The notes under the pieces were generated by a model. It had not been told where the DNA came from, did not search any database, and worked only from the letters and a program-made list of their open reading frames with translations. Source: JBAYJY01 sp041664945 (GTDB lineage: Bacteria; UBP15; UBA6099). Taken from it: 33,442 nt of DNA. Made by a program: the position numbers and the translations under genes. The stretch covers positions 1 to 33,442 of the forward strand of contig JBAYJY010000034.1 of NCBI GenBank assembly GCA_041664945.1. Direction: 5' to 3'. Positions 1 to 8,704 of the stretch are shown piece after piece; position 1 is the stretch's first letter, and the number at the start of each line of letters is the position of its first letter.

Positions 1-2
1 CG

Positions 3-1271
3 GAGATCGGGGGCGCGCCGATAGTGTCCAAGGGCGTAATACGGGTCGATCCGATATACATAGTGGAAGGCGACGTCGATTATTCGACAGGGAACATAAA
101 TTTTCCGGGAACGGTGGCGATCCGGGGAAGCGTGCTGGACGGATTCGAGGTAAACGCCGGCGGCGATGTGATTGTTGAGAACACTATACAGAGCGCGCGG
201 GTGACGGCGGTCGGCGATGTGGTGGTCAAGCGCGGAATTCTCACGAGGGAGAAGGGCCTTGTCGCGTCGGAAGGCAACATTTATGCGAAATTCATAGAGA
301 ACTCAACCGTCGAATGCGAGGGAAATGTAATAGTCGAGACGGCGATACTAAACAGCAAGGTCTATTCTAACGGGCGGGTGATAGCGATACAGAACGACGG
401 CGCGATAATCGGCGGACGCATAATCGCGTTCGACCGCATCATTTGCCGCAATCTCGGATCGACTGCGCACGCCGCGACCATCGCGCAGACAGGTTACCGG
501 TTCGAGGTCCAGCACAAGTATCTCGATGGCCTTGCGCGTCTCCATGCCATCCAGAAACAGATCAAGGAAATTCAGAAGAATTACGAATATCTATCCGCCG
601 CCAAGGCGAACGACATGGACAGGATCGGCAAGCTGCGCGGCGACATGATAAAGCTTATCCGCGTTCACGACTCGCTGAAGGAAGAGTTGATAGAGCTCAA
701 CAACGGGCGCATATTCAACCAGTTCGCCATGGTCGAGGTCGAGCAGACAATATATCCGGGCGTCAGCATATTGCTCGGCGACATCCGCCACGCGGTCAAC
801 AAGGAAGCGAGGTATGCAAGCTTCAAGTGGGACAGCGAGCAGAAAAACATTTATATGTCCTCGTTCGACGAGGTCGGGCAGGGGATACAGAAGAACGCCG
901 CGGCGCGGGCGAAAACCGTGCTGATCATAGACGATTCTAAAGCGGTTCGCAAAACGCTGCGCATGATTCTTGAGAAGATAGGGTTGAAAGTCGTCGACGA
1001 GGCGGAGGACGGCCTGATCGGAGTCGAAAAATATAAGAAGCTTCGTCCGAGTCTCGTGACATGCGATATAATGATGGTCAACATGAACGGGGTCGAAACG
1101 CTGACGGAAATCCGCAAGGAAAATCCGAAGGCGCGAGTGGTGATGATCACGTCGATTCGCGACAAGAGCAAGATACTCGATTGCGTGATGGCGGGCGCGA
1201 GGGACTATATCCTCAAGCCGTTTGTGCCGAGCAGAGTCATAACGGTTATAAAAAACGTTTTGGAAAGCTGA
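3..1271 (+). CDS. FapA (DUF342) domain fused to a CheY-like receiver, 5' partial
   Basis: The reading frame is open to the left edge (codons from base 3, no stop), so the N-terminus lies outside the window; GTG at 24 is only the first possible start inside it. Residues counted from that GTG: 1-160 are the FapA/DUF342 beta-helical region (VEGDVDYSTGNINFPG near 14-29, regularly spaced Gly and Val/Ile), 165-230 are charged and helical, probably coiled coil, and 297-415 form a receiver domain. The receiver has the acidic pair D303/D304, the phospho-acceptor D348 (CDIMM), T376 (MITS) and K398 (LKPF), so it looks phosphorylatable. FapA-family proteins are linked to flagellar assembly and polar localisation in some bacteria, but no flagellar gene is visible here. 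The HPt gene follows after 4 bases. The domain calls are secure; the role of the fusion is unknown. Confidence 0.88.
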   Translation, partial: EIGGAPIVSKGVIRVDPIYIVEGDVDYSTGNINFPGTVAIRGSVLDGFEVNAGGDVIVENTIQSARVTAVGDVVVKRGILTREKGLVASEGNIYAKFIENSTVECEGNVIVETAILNSKVYSNGRVIAIQNDGAIIGGRIIAFDRIICRNLGSTAHAATIAQTGYRFEVQHKYLDGLARLHAIQKQIKEIQKNYEYLSAAKANDMDRIGKLRGDMIKLIRVHDSLKEELIELNNGRIFNQFAMVEVEQTIYPGVSILLGDIRHAVNKEARYASFKWDSEQKNIYMSSFDEVGQGIQKNAAARAKTVLIIDDSKAVRKTLRMILEKIGLKVVDEAEDGLIGVEKYKKLRPSLVTCDIMMVNMNGVETLTEIRKENPKARVVMITSIRDKSKILDCVMAGARDYILKPFVPSRVITVIKNVLES

Positions 1272-1275
1272 AGAA

Positions 1276-1593
1276 ATGAGCGATTCTTTTTTCACGGACG
1301 CCGAACTCGATAATCTCCGGAAGATATCCAAGGAGGAGATCGGCGAACTGATAGAGGAGCTAAAAGGGGAATCCGGCGCCGCCGGGGCAGCGGCGAATGC
1401 CTGGGCGGAGGCCGCGCATCGCAAGTTTCACAAAATAACGGGCAGCGCAGGAGTCGCCGGGCTAGTCGAAATCGGAGAGCTCGCGGCTGAGGCCGAGTCG
1501 CTGTCGGACCCGGAAAACGGGCCGCCCGACAAGAGCGCGTTCATTCGAATACACAAGATTGTCGGAAGCATCGAAAGGTTGCTTAAGGCTTGA
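1276..1593 (+). CDS. HPt (histidine phosphotransfer) domain protein
   Basis: This 105-residue protein is little more than one HPt helical bundle. It carries the phospho-histidine motif HKITGSAGVAGL with H52 as the expected acceptor, close to the usual H-x-L-K-G-S-x-x-x-x-G pattern. HPt proteins shuttle phosphoryl groups between receiver domains or from hybrid kinases to a terminal receiver. It begins 4 bases after the stop of the FapA-receiver gene and 28 bases before the GAF gene, so all three are probably one transcript; the adjacent receiver is the obvious candidate partner. No histidine kinase is present in this cluster, so the phosphate source would be encoded elsewhere. The N-terminal 40 residues are acidic and helical. 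The partner assignment is inference from position. Confidence 0.8.
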   Translation: MSDSFFTDAELDNLRKISKEEIGELIEELKGESGAAGAAANAWAEAAHRKFHKITGSAGVAGLVEIGELAAEAESLSDPENGPPDKSAFIRIHKIVGSIERLLKA

Positions 1594-1621
1594 AAATACA
1601 GTAGTTGCAGGAGGCGGAAAA

Positions 1622-2206
1622 ATGACAGAGCGCAAAACAACGATGGAAGAACTCGAAATTGAACTCAGGCTGGCAAATTTCAAGCTTGAAGTTCTGCAGG
1701 ATATAACGATGCTGCTGACGGAGTCGCTGGACCCGCGCCAGACGCTCGATTTCATAATGGACCGAGTGTTCTCGCTCGTCGAGATGGAGGCGGCGTCCGT
1801 GCTCGCGTTCGACGATTCCGGCGAACAGCTCGAATTCATCTGCGTGCGCGGAGGAAAAGAAGACGAACTGACAGGCTTCAAAATGGACGCCACGCTCGGA
1901 ATCGCCGGCAAGGCGCTCGCCGCGGGTGAGCCGATCCTGCTCGAAGACGCTTCCGTCGATCCGGATTTCTTCAAGGAACTCGACGACATTTTCGGCTACA
2001 AAACCACTTCGCTGATAGCGGTGCCGATGAAGTTTGCAGGCCGCACGCTCGGCGTTCTCGAAGGAGTCAACATCGCATCCGACGAAGTGAAATCCGCCGC
2101 CAGCCTGATCGAGATTTTCGAGTGCCTCGCCTCTCTCATTTCCATGACTCTCGTCACCGCGCGCCTCATGGACCAGTTCGGCGTCAGCAAATTCGAATTG
2201 AAATAA
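1622..2206 (+). CDS. GAF domain protein
   Basis: A 194-residue soluble protein consisting of a short helical lead-in (8-35) and one GAF domain (about 36-182). GAF-typical segments include TLGIAGKALAAGEPILLEDA near 91-110 and SLIAVPMKFAGRTLGVLEGV near 130-149. GAF domains bind small ligands or cofactors, or act as dimerising sensor modules. The ATG at 1622 is chosen because GCAGGAGGC lies 8-16 bases upstream; an in-frame start at 1559 would overlap the HPt gene and has no ribosome binding site. No output domain is attached, so it probably senses for, or docks to, another protein, plausibly the HPt/FapA-receiver pair just upstream. The ligand cannot be read from the sequence. Confidence 0.8.
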   Translation: MTERKTTMEELEIELRLANFKLEVLQDITMLLTESLDPRQTLDFIMDRVFSLVEMEAASVLAFDDSGEQLEFICVRGGKEDELTGFKMDATLGIAGKALAAGEPILLEDASVDPDFFKELDDIFGYKTTSLIAVPMKFAGRTLGVLEGVNIASDEVKSAASLIEIFECLASLISMTLVTARLMDQFGVSKFELK

Positions 2207-2283
2207 ACAAACCGGCCGGCGCGCTCCACAACAATTATCAATCGTTAAAATCAGAGTTATATTTCGCATAAATGAATTTTTAT

Positions 2284-2308
2284 GATGGGCGCAGCATGCT
2301 GCGTCTCT
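2284..2308 (-). repeat. Degenerate copy of the GCATGC-centred palindromic repeat
   Basis: Contains the perfect 14-nt palindrome CGCAGCATGCTGCG, the same core as the repeats at 18082, 28071, 28211 and 28241. One flank (GGGC) is kept, the other has drifted to TCTC. It lies between two convergent gene ends (2206 and 2320), where a hairpin could act in mRNA 3'-end formation, though no T tract follows it. Confidence 0.6.
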
Positions 2309-2319
2309 TGGGCATAATG

Positions 2320-2898
2320 TCAGAAAGTCAGAATTTCTTCATCGGTTATAATTGCGCGGACTTTCCTGTCGCGATCTGAAGCGGGGATTTCGTCGTATAG
2401 CTGAATAGAGAAAGCGAGCGCTGTGAGCGCGGCGTCAGGGCGGAGCGACGCAGCGAATCTGTCGTAGAAGCCGCCGCCGTAGCCGAGCCGGTTTCCGCGC
2501 CGGTCGAAGGCGAGGCCGGGCAGCGCGACAAAATCCAATTCCTTTGCCGATAAGGGACGCAGGAACTCCGGTTTCGGTTCGGGGATGCCGAATGCGCCGG
2601 GCGCGAGTTCGGCGTCTAAATCCAAAATTTCCGAGGCGAACATTTCACGCTCCGGCATGCGGACGACCGGAACGGCGACTCGTTTGCCCGAGTCGCGCGC
2701 GCGCCGGATCATGGCGTCAGTGCGAACCTCGCTGCGGAACGAGACGAAGAACAAAACAACGCGGGCGGCTGCAAACGGCTCGAAGCCGAACAGTCGATTC
2801 TCGATAGCCGCGCTGCGTTCGGCGATCTGCGCCGTCGACAGCGCGTCGCGGGCGGCGGCGGCTTTGATTCTGAATTCTCTTTTCCCATGATCGGTCAT
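2320..2898 (-). CDS. 5-formyltetrahydrofolate cyclo-ligase
   Basis: Cytoplasmic one-carbon enzyme that converts 5-formyl-THF to 5,10-methenyl-THF using ATP. The protein is 192 residues, the normal size, and has the family's nucleotide-binding signature RLGYGGGFYDRF at 137-148. SEVRT near 56-60 lies in the substrate-binding region and LPGLAFDRRGNRLG near 126-139 is also typical. The ATG overlaps the stop of mfd as ATGA (2898-2895), so it is probably translated by coupling to mfd; no separate promoter is needed. The gene ends near 2320, facing the GAF gene. Family assignment is firm; pairing with mfd looks like simple operon packing rather than shared function. Confidence 0.93.
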   Translation of the reverse strand: MTDHGKREFRIKAAAARDALSTAQIAERSAAIENRLFGFEPFAAARVVLFFVSFRSEVRTDAMIRRARDSGKRVAVPVVRMPEREMFASEILDLDAELAPGAFGIPEPKPEFLRPLSAKELDFVALPGLAFDRRGNRLGYGGGFYDRFAASLRPDAALTALAFSIQLYDEIPASDRDRKVRAIITDEEILTF

Positions 2899-5800
2899 AC
2901 GGCGTCCTCCGGGAACGCATCGCGGAACATAGCAGCCGCGAGTTCGACATAGTCGAGGATGTCGCGAACTACGCGGGCGACGCGGACGTTCTCGTGCATG
3001 ATGCGCACGCGGTCCTTGAGGTAAACGGCTTCGAGCGAGAAACTGCTCGGGTAGGGCGCGGTGCGGAACCGGTCGTAAGCGTATTCGCTTTCGAAAAAGA
3101 TATCGGTCAGGCTGCTGTGCGGGTGCGTTTTAATTTTCGTTATGTTGACGTCGGCGGCGAAGAGCCTGAGTTTCGCCTGCATGATGAAGTTTTTAAGAGG
3201 CGCGGGCGCGGGGCCGTAGCGGTCCTGCATTTCGGCCGCGATCTCCTCGATTTTGTCCGGATCGGAAGCGCCGGTTATGCGCTTGTAGAAAGTCGTCCGG
3301 CGCAACTCGTCTTCTATGTAATCCCCGGGAATGTTGGAGTCGGCGTTCAGTTCCACCTCGACCTGTTTGCGGGCGCGCATCGGAACGCCTTTGATTCTTT
3401 CGACTGATTCCGCGAGCATTGTCGTGTACATATTGAAGCCGACCTCAGTGATGTAGCCGCTCTGCTCGCCGCTAAGTATGTTGCCGGCGCCCCTGATTTC
3501 GAGGTCCTTCAGCGCCAGCCGGTAGCCGGAGCCGAGTTCGGCGAAGTCGCGTATCGCGTCGAGCCGCTTGCGCGAGCGCTCGCTCAGGAACTGTTCCGGC
3601 CCGTGGAACAGATAGGCGTACGACTGCCTGTATGAGCGGCCGACGCGGCCCCGCAACTGATAGAGCTGCGCCAGCCCGAAGTTCTCTGCCGACTGCACGA
3701 TCAGCGTGTTCACGTTCGGGATGTCCAGCCCGTTTTCGATTATCGTTGTGCTGACGAGGATGTCGAATTCGTTGTCCATAAAGCCGATCATCGTCTGCTC
3801 GATGGTCTTCTCGTCCATCTGGCCGTGGCAGACCGCGACGCGGGCGCGCGGGAATGCGTTTTCGAGAAAACTTTTAATTTTGTCTATGGAGGCAATGTCG
3901 TTGTGGACGAAATAGGCCTGTCCGCCGCGGGCGAGCTCGCGTTCGAGAGCGACGAAAAGCGAGTTGGTGTTCCACTCCTCTACGAAGGTGATGACCGACT
4001 TGCGTTCCTCCGGCGGCGTCTCGATCAGGCTGATGTCGCGCAGGCCGATCATGGACATGTTCAGGGTGCGCGGGATCGGCGTCGCCGTCAGCGTAAGAAC
4101 GTCGACGGCGGTCTTGATCGACTTCAGGGCTTCCTTGTGCTTGACGCCGAAGCGTTGCTCTTCGTCAATAATCAGAAGCCCGAGATTTTTGAAGACGACG
4201 TCTTTCGAGAGCAGGCGGTGAGTGCCGATGATTATGTCGATGTCGCCGGCGGCGAGCCGCTTGACGATCTCTTTCTGTTCTTTTGCGGATTTGAAGCGCG
4301 ATATGACCTCGACCGTGACGGGGAAGCGGGAAAGGCGCTCGCGGAAAGTCTCGCCGTGCTGGTGCGCGAGGATGGTGGTCGGGGCGAGCAGCGCGACCTG
4401 TTTCCTGTCGAGGGCGGCTTTGAACGCGGCGCGCACAGCGATCTCCGTCTTGCCGAAACCGACGTCTCCGTAAACCAGCCGGTCCATCGGCCGCGCCCTC
4501 TGCATGTCCTCGATCACTTCCTGAATCGACTGCTTCTGATCCTCAGTCTCTTCGAAAGGGAACGACTCCGAAAGCTCGTGCATGAAAATGTTGTCGCCTG
4601 AGAACGCATAGCCCTGAATCCGCTCGCGCTCCTCGTACAGCTTGTAAAGGAATGCGGCGAGGTCCTCGACTTTCTTGCGGACTTTCTGCTTGACCTTGCC
4701 CCAGCGCGCGGAGTGCAGCGGGTAGACTTTTGGCAGCGAGTTTTCGCCGCCGATATATTTCTCGATCCTGTCGAGTTGCTCGACGGGGACGAAAAGCGTG
4801 TCGCCGCGGGCGTATTTGATTCTGTAAAAATCCTTCGCCGCGCCCTCGCCGGTTTTCTGCTGGATCATTCCGTCGTAGATGCCGATGCCGTGATCGATGT
4901 GGACGACGTAGTCGCCCTCGCGGATGTCCTCCGGGGCCAGGATGGGGATTCCGTCCTTGGGTCGGCGGTCGCGGGCGGTTTTCTGAGGCGGCTGGCGCCG
5001 GAACATTTCCGAATCGGTGAACACGGAGAGGTCGCCGTCGCCGAGAGTGAAGCCGCCCTGCAGGTCGCCTTCGAGCGTTTGAACGGAGGCGATGCCCTCG
5101 TCCTCGAGAAACCGTTCGAGGCGTTTTTTGTATTTTGAAATGACGAACACGGCGCCGCGCTCTGTTTCTTTTTTGAGGCGTTCGGCGACAGCGGTCAGGT
5201 TCAGCGGCAGCGGCGGCAGCAGAGTCGCGGGAATGGCTGTTTCATCCTCGTCATCCGGCGAGAGCAGGGGATTCAGCGCGGCGGTCCGCATGCCGGACAG
5301 GGTTTCCTCTTTGAGGTGGATATGCAGATTTCCCGCCAGCTTTTGAGCGTCCGGGTAGTCGTTCCGTTCGAGCCAGCCGGCCGCCTCGGAGTCGAGCCGC
5401 GCGCGGACTTCGTCGCACTGTTGCTTGTTGACAACTATGCGGAAATCGAACCAGCCGTCTCGCAGCGGGTTGGCCGAAGCTCCGAAAACGTCCGGGTAGA
5501 CGATCGCGCCGTCGAAATTGACGCCCCGCTCGACGAGAGCGCGGAAATCTTTTCTCAATTCCGAGAGGTCGCCTGAGGCGTCGCGAACGGAGGCTTCGAA
5601 GCAGGGGCAGGCGAGCAGTTCCGGAACTTTGGAGCTTGAGCGTTGCGTTTCGGCGTCGAAGGAGCGCATTTCCTCGATGGAGTTGCCGGCGAGCTCGACG
5701 CGGACCGGGAAGTCGGCCTGAGACGGGTAGATGTCGATCATGCCGCCGCGTATGCAGTATTCGCCTTCGTGCTCGACGGTTTTTTTGCGCTCGTAGCCGG

Positions 5801-6302
5801 AGAGCATGAGAGAGTCTTCGATCTGAGACATAGAGATCGAATCGCCCTGTTTGAGGCGGAGCGAGAGTGAGCGGAAGAGGTCCGGCGGCATGGTTTTGCG
5901 GGAGGCGCCGCCGGCGGTTGAGAGGACCCATTTGTTTTCGCGGTTGCCGCCGTTGTAAAGGGCGGAGAGGGCGCTCAGCCGTTTTCTTCGGCGCTCGCGA
6001 ACGGCCGCCGTGTTGTTAAGTTCGCACAAGTCGTAGTCCGGAAACGGGATAAGTTCCCAATTGGCGGAGAGGCCTTCGAGTTCGAGAAGGCGCCTCATTT
6101 CGCGTTCGAAGAGGTTGAGGCGGTCGTCGTCCGGCAGAATGGTAAGCAGAGAGCCTTTGAAGTCTTCGGCGATCGAGAGACAGAACAGGAGAAGCGCGGC
6201 GCCCTGAGCCCCGGCGACGACTATGTCTTTGGGCGCGTTTTCGACAGCGCGCAGCGCGCGGCGTATCGCGCCGTGTTGCCTGAATGTGTCTAACAGGTTC
6301 AT
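2895..6302 (-). CDS. mfd: Transcription-repair coupling factor Mfd
   Basis: Mfd removes RNA polymerase stalled at DNA lesions and recruits the UvrABC repair enzymes. About 1135 residues, the usual size. In order: an N-terminal UvrB-like region; the CarD-like RNA-polymerase-interacting module (DYVVHIDHGIGIYDG near 460-475); and a superfamily 2 translocase with Walker A GDVGFGKTE near 607-615, DEEQ box (LLIIDEEQRFG) near 711, TATPIPRTLN near 740, and the helicase C-terminal half (IIENGLDIPNVNTLIVQ, QLRGRVGRS). The TRCF C-terminal domain follows. The start is taken at ATG 6302 (MNLLDTF). In-frame alternatives at 6329 (ATG) and 6353 (TTG) would add basic residues unusual for the family, and a perfect TATAAT at 6367-6362 would place a transcript start near 6355, too close for 6353 to be used. 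Confidence 0.97.
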   Translation of the reverse strand: MNLLDTFRQHGAIRRALRAVENAPKDIVVAGAQGAALLLFCLSIAEDFKGSLLTILPDDDRLNLFEREMRRLLELEGLSANWELIPFPDYDLCELNNTAAVRERRRKRLSALSALYNGGNRENKWVLSTAGGASRKTMPPDLFRSLSLRLKQGDSISMSQIEDSLMLSGYERKKTVEHEGEYCIRGGMIDIYPSQADFPVRVELAGNSIEEMRSFDAETQRSSSKVPELLACPCFEASVRDASGDLSELRKDFRALVERGVNFDGAIVYPDVFGASANPLRDGWFDFRIVVNKQQCDEVRARLDSEAAGWLERNDYPDAQKLAGNLHIHLKEETLSGMRTAALNPLLSPDDEDETAIPATLLPPLPLNLTAVAERLKKETERGAVFVISKYKKRLERFLEDEGIASVQTLEGDLQGGFTLGDGDLSVFTDSEMFRRQPPQKTARDRRPKDGIPILAPEDIREGDYVVHIDHGIGIYDGMIQQKTGEGAAKDFYRIKYARGDTLFVPVEQLDRIEKYIGGENSLPKVYPLHSARWGKVKQKVRKKVEDLAAFLYKLYEERERIQGYAFSGDNIFMHELSESFPFEETEDQKQSIQEVIEDMQRARPMDRLVYGDVGFGKTEIAVRAAFKAALDRKQVALLAPTTILAHQHGETFRERLSRFPVTVEVISRFKSAKEQKEIVKRLAAGDIDIIIGTHRLLSKDVVFKNLGLLIIDEEQRFGVKHKEALKSIKTAVDVLTLTATPIPRTLNMSMIGLRDISLIETPPEERKSVITFVEEWNTNSLFVALERELARGGQAYFVHNDIASIDKIKSFLENAFPRARVAVCHGQMDEKTIEQTMIGFMDNEFDILVSTTIIENGLDIPNVNTLIVQSAENFGLAQLYQLRGRVGRSYRQSYAYLFHGPEQFLSERSRKRLDAIRDFAELGSGYRLALKDLEIRGAGNILSGEQSGYITEVGFNMYTTMLAESVERIKGVPMRARKQVEVELNADSNIPGDYIEDELRRTTFYKRITGASDPDKIEEIAAEMQDRYGPAPAPLKNFIMQAKLRLFAADVNITKIKTHPHSSLTDIFFESEYAYDRFRTAPYPSSFSLEAVYLKDRVRIMHENVRVARVVRDILDYVELAAAMFRDAFPEDAV

Positions 6303-6361
6303 ATGTTTCCCGTGACTCCGGCGCCGCATTGTCCAGCGCCGTTTAGCCTCCAACTAATACA

Positions 6362-6367
6362 TTATAG
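6362..6367 (-). promoter_or_regulatory. Possible -10 element upstream of mfd
   Basis: Minus strand reads TATAAT, a perfect -10 hexamer, 60 bases upstream of the chosen mfd start. The best -35 (TTGAGG, 6393-6388) is 20 bases away, longer than ideal, so the promoter is weakly supported. Confidence 0.3.
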
Positions 6368-6486
6368 TCCAATCGGGAATTATCGCCCTCAATGAAATAA
6401 TTGGGAATGCGTTTTGATTTTATGTTTTGAGAAGCGACGCCGCTCAAATACTGAGCCCGCTTATCGCAGGCGCGCAGGCCGCCGGA

Positions 6487-7461
6487 TCACTGTGGCTTGA
6501 TTTCGAACACCTTAACGTCGGCCGCGGCGCTGTCTATGATATACAACTTGTAGTCGGCGTCGATGATGATCTGAGCCGGAGTGATGAACGGGAAGCCGAG
6601 ATCGCCGTTGTCGATGTTCTCGCTGTTATTGCCTATGCGTTTGACGAGCGTTCCGAAAAGAGAGTAGGCGTCGAGCGAGTTCTGCTGCGGGTTGACGACC
6701 CATATATTCCTGTCGTAATCGACGGCGATGGAGTGGGAAGTGTTAGGAAATTTAATGTCAGAAAACCGGTCGTCGGATACGGGTTTCAACTGCTTCCCAT
6801 TCTGCTCGAAGGGAAACACTGTTCTGGCGCGGGAGTCGAGAATATAGATGCGGTTAAAAATATCGATGGCGATGTCGGTGATTAGATTAAAGGGCGGCAT
6901 GGAAGCTTTGGCGGCGCCGGGAGTTTGATCGCCTTCGGTTTCCGGCGGCCCGATGCGGAGGTCCTGAACTCCCTTTGCGTCGTAGCGCCGGAATTCGGTT
7001 CTCGCGCCGTTGACGAGCAGCAGCCTGCCCGCCGGATCGCAGATCGCGTCGGCTATGGAGTCGGGAAGCGGCGCCGGCGCGGTTTTCGGCTCGGCTGGTT
7101 TCCCGTTTTCGGCTATCTCGAAAAGTTGTTTCTTATGAACGAACCACACGTGGCCGCTGCAGGAGCAGACGCGGTCGCCCGATTCGAGCGGCTCGTCGAG
7201 TTGAAACCGTTTCCACGAGGCGCCGTTGTCGCGGCGATAGATATAGATGCCGTCCGGCGGCCCGGCAAGTATGTACAGGGCGTCTTCCTTGTCGCTCACC
7301 GTCATGGAAACAATGCGCTGGAAGAAGCCGATAGCCGGGTTATCCTTTATTTCGTAAAGGCGCTTTGGCGCGACCCACTCCGGCTCCGCGAGACAACGGG
7401 AGGCCAGGAATGCGGCGGACAACAGGGTCATGCAAATGAAAGCGATTGTTTTTTTATTCAT
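6487..7461 (-). CDS. Secreted NHL-like beta-propeller protein
   Basis: A 324-residue protein with a Sec signal peptide (hydrophobic 5-20; cleavage probable near the ALA/EPEW region around 25). The rest consists of repeated blade-like units with the pattern 'hydrophobic-x-D-x-x-x-x-hydrophobic-Y/W-hydrophobic': DAICDPAGRLLLVNG, DIAIDIFNRIYILDS, SIAVDYDRNIWVVNP and QIIIDADYKLYIIDS. This matches NHL/SMP-30-type propellers, which act as extracytoplasmic binding scaffolds. No catalytic residues can be picked out. It is on the same strand as mfd but 184 bases upstream, so it may be separately transcribed. No strong ribosome binding site precedes the ATG. Ligand unknown. Confidence 0.72.
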   Translation of the reverse strand: MNKKTIAFICMTLLSAAFLASRCLAEPEWVAPKRLYEIKDNPAIGFFQRIVSMTVSDKEDALYILAGPPDGIYIYRRDNGASWKRFQLDEPLESGDRVCSCSGHVWFVHKKQLFEIAENGKPAEPKTAPAPLPDSIADAICDPAGRLLLVNGARTEFRRYDAKGVQDLRIGPPETEGDQTPGAAKASMPPFNLITDIAIDIFNRIYILDSRARTVFPFEQNGKQLKPVSDDRFSDIKFPNTSHSIAVDYDRNIWVVNPQQNSLDAYSLFGTLVKRIGNNSENIDNGDLGFPFITPAQIIIDADYKLYIIDSAAADVKVFEIKPQ

Positions 7462-7692
7462 AATAGTATTTTAACCAAAATTCGACATAGACTCAACCCA
7501 TTGCCGTCTTCGCAAACAGCCGGCGAGTAAAACCGTTTACATATAATGACGCCGGGCAGGCCGATCTTACACGCAGCCGCGGCGCCGCATGGGAGCGGCA
7601 TGGCGGCGTCTCCAAGGCCTTGCGTTTCCTAATGGCGGATTCGGGATAATTCAGGTATAATCGAAAAAAGGACGCAAAAGGGGAGCTATAAA

Positions 7693-8673
7693 ATGGAAGA
7701 AAAGATCGGGCTGACGATAATCAGTCCGATGTACAACGAGGAAGCGAACGTCGAGAGCACGGCGGCGCGGATCAGCGAGGCGATGGCGGGAATGACGGAG
7801 CCGTGGGAGTTGCTGTTCGTCAATGACGGCAGCGTGGACGGCACGCTGGCGGCCGCGCGGGCTCTTGAGAAAGACCGTCCGTGGCTGCGCGTGATCTCAT
7901 ATCAGGAGAACGCCGGGCGGGGTAAGGCGCTGCGAACGGGATTCGCGGCTGCGCGGGGAGAGATTGTGGCTACGACGGACTTCGATCTGAGCTACAGTCC
8001 GGACCACCTGCGCCGCCTATACGATTATCTCCGGGCGCATCCTGATGTGGATATCGCGCTCGGATCGCCGTACATGCCCGGCGGAACGGTGCAGAATGTC
8101 CCGTTCGTCCGGCACGCGATCAGCCGCGTGGGAAACAAGGTTCTCAGTTTCGCTATGGGCGGCGCGTTCACGACGATCAGTTCGATTCTGCGCGCCTATC
8201 GGCGCGAAGCGCTGGAGTCGCTCGACCTGCGGGAGGACGGCAAGGAAATTCACCTTGAGATTCTCTCGAAAGCGTCGGCTCTCGGATTCCGGATCAAAGA
8301 AATACCGGCGCACTTGCGGGGCCGCAAAGCCGGAAAATCAAAATTCAAGTTCCGCATCACTTTTCTGACGCATCTGCTGTTCTCGTTTTACGAGCGGCCG
8401 ATGATAATTTTCGGCGGCCTCGGACTGGTTCTGCTCGCGCTCGGTTTCGCCGCAGGCGTCTCGATCGCCGTCATGCGCTTTGCGGGAACGCTCAACCCGA
8501 CGCGGCCCCTCGTAACTCTAATGGTGTTGCTGATTGTCGCAGGTTTCCAGGTGTTTACGCTCGGGTTCATCTCGATGCAGATAGCTTCGCTTCGCAAGGA
8601 AATATATAAGATACAGATGAATGACCGCCGGCTCGGCAAGCGCGTCCGCCGCGAAGAGGAAACGACGAAATAG
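7693..8673 (+). CDS. Family 2 glycosyltransferase with two C-terminal membrane segments
   Basis: Resembles dolichyl/undecaprenyl-phosphate sugar transferases of the DPM1/GtrB type, which load a sugar from a nucleotide donor onto a polyprenyl-phosphate at the membrane. The GT-A fold starts at once (TIISPMYNEE, 8-17), followed by the nucleotide-binding FVNDGSVDGT (42-51) and the metal-binding motif D96-F97-D98 in ATTDFDLSYSPDHL. Two hydrophobic spans at about 238-262 and 274-298 anchor it, and the tail (299-326) is basic and cytoplasmic. Start ATG 7693 has AAAGGGGAG 8 bases upstream. A methyltransferase follows after 31 bases, suggesting joint work on a glycolipid or surface glycan. Donor and acceptor cannot be deduced. 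Confidence 0.88.
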   Translation: MEEKIGLTIISPMYNEEANVESTAARISEAMAGMTEPWELLFVNDGSVDGTLAAARALEKDRPWLRVISYQENAGRGKALRTGFAAARGEIVATTDFDLSYSPDHLRRLYDYLRAHPDVDIALGSPYMPGGTVQNVPFVRHAISRVGNKVLSFAMGGAFTTISSILRAYRREALESLDLREDGKEIHLEILSKASALGFRIKEIPAHLRGRKAGKSKFKFRITFLTHLLFSFYERPMIIFGGLGLVLLALGFAAGVSIAVMRFAGTLNPTRPLVTLMVLLIVAGFQVFTLGFISMQIASLRKEIYKIQMNDRRLGKRVRREEETTK

Positions 8674-8704
8674 GCTTTCGGTTTCAAACTATGAGAGCGA
8701 TTTA

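Noticed and set aside
591..1424. Long antisense frame across the FapA-receiver and HPt genes
   Set aside because: It mirrors the third-position GC of genuine genes on the other strand and encodes no recognisable domain.
3825..4601. Long plus-strand frame inside mfd
   Set aside because: It is entirely within the translocase domain of mfd, whose motifs are unambiguous; the antisense product has no domain and no ribosome binding site.
6303..6353. Longer mfd starting at TTG 6353
   Set aside because: It lies almost at the predicted transcript start and adds a basic leader not typical of Mfd; ATG 6302 fits the family N-terminus.
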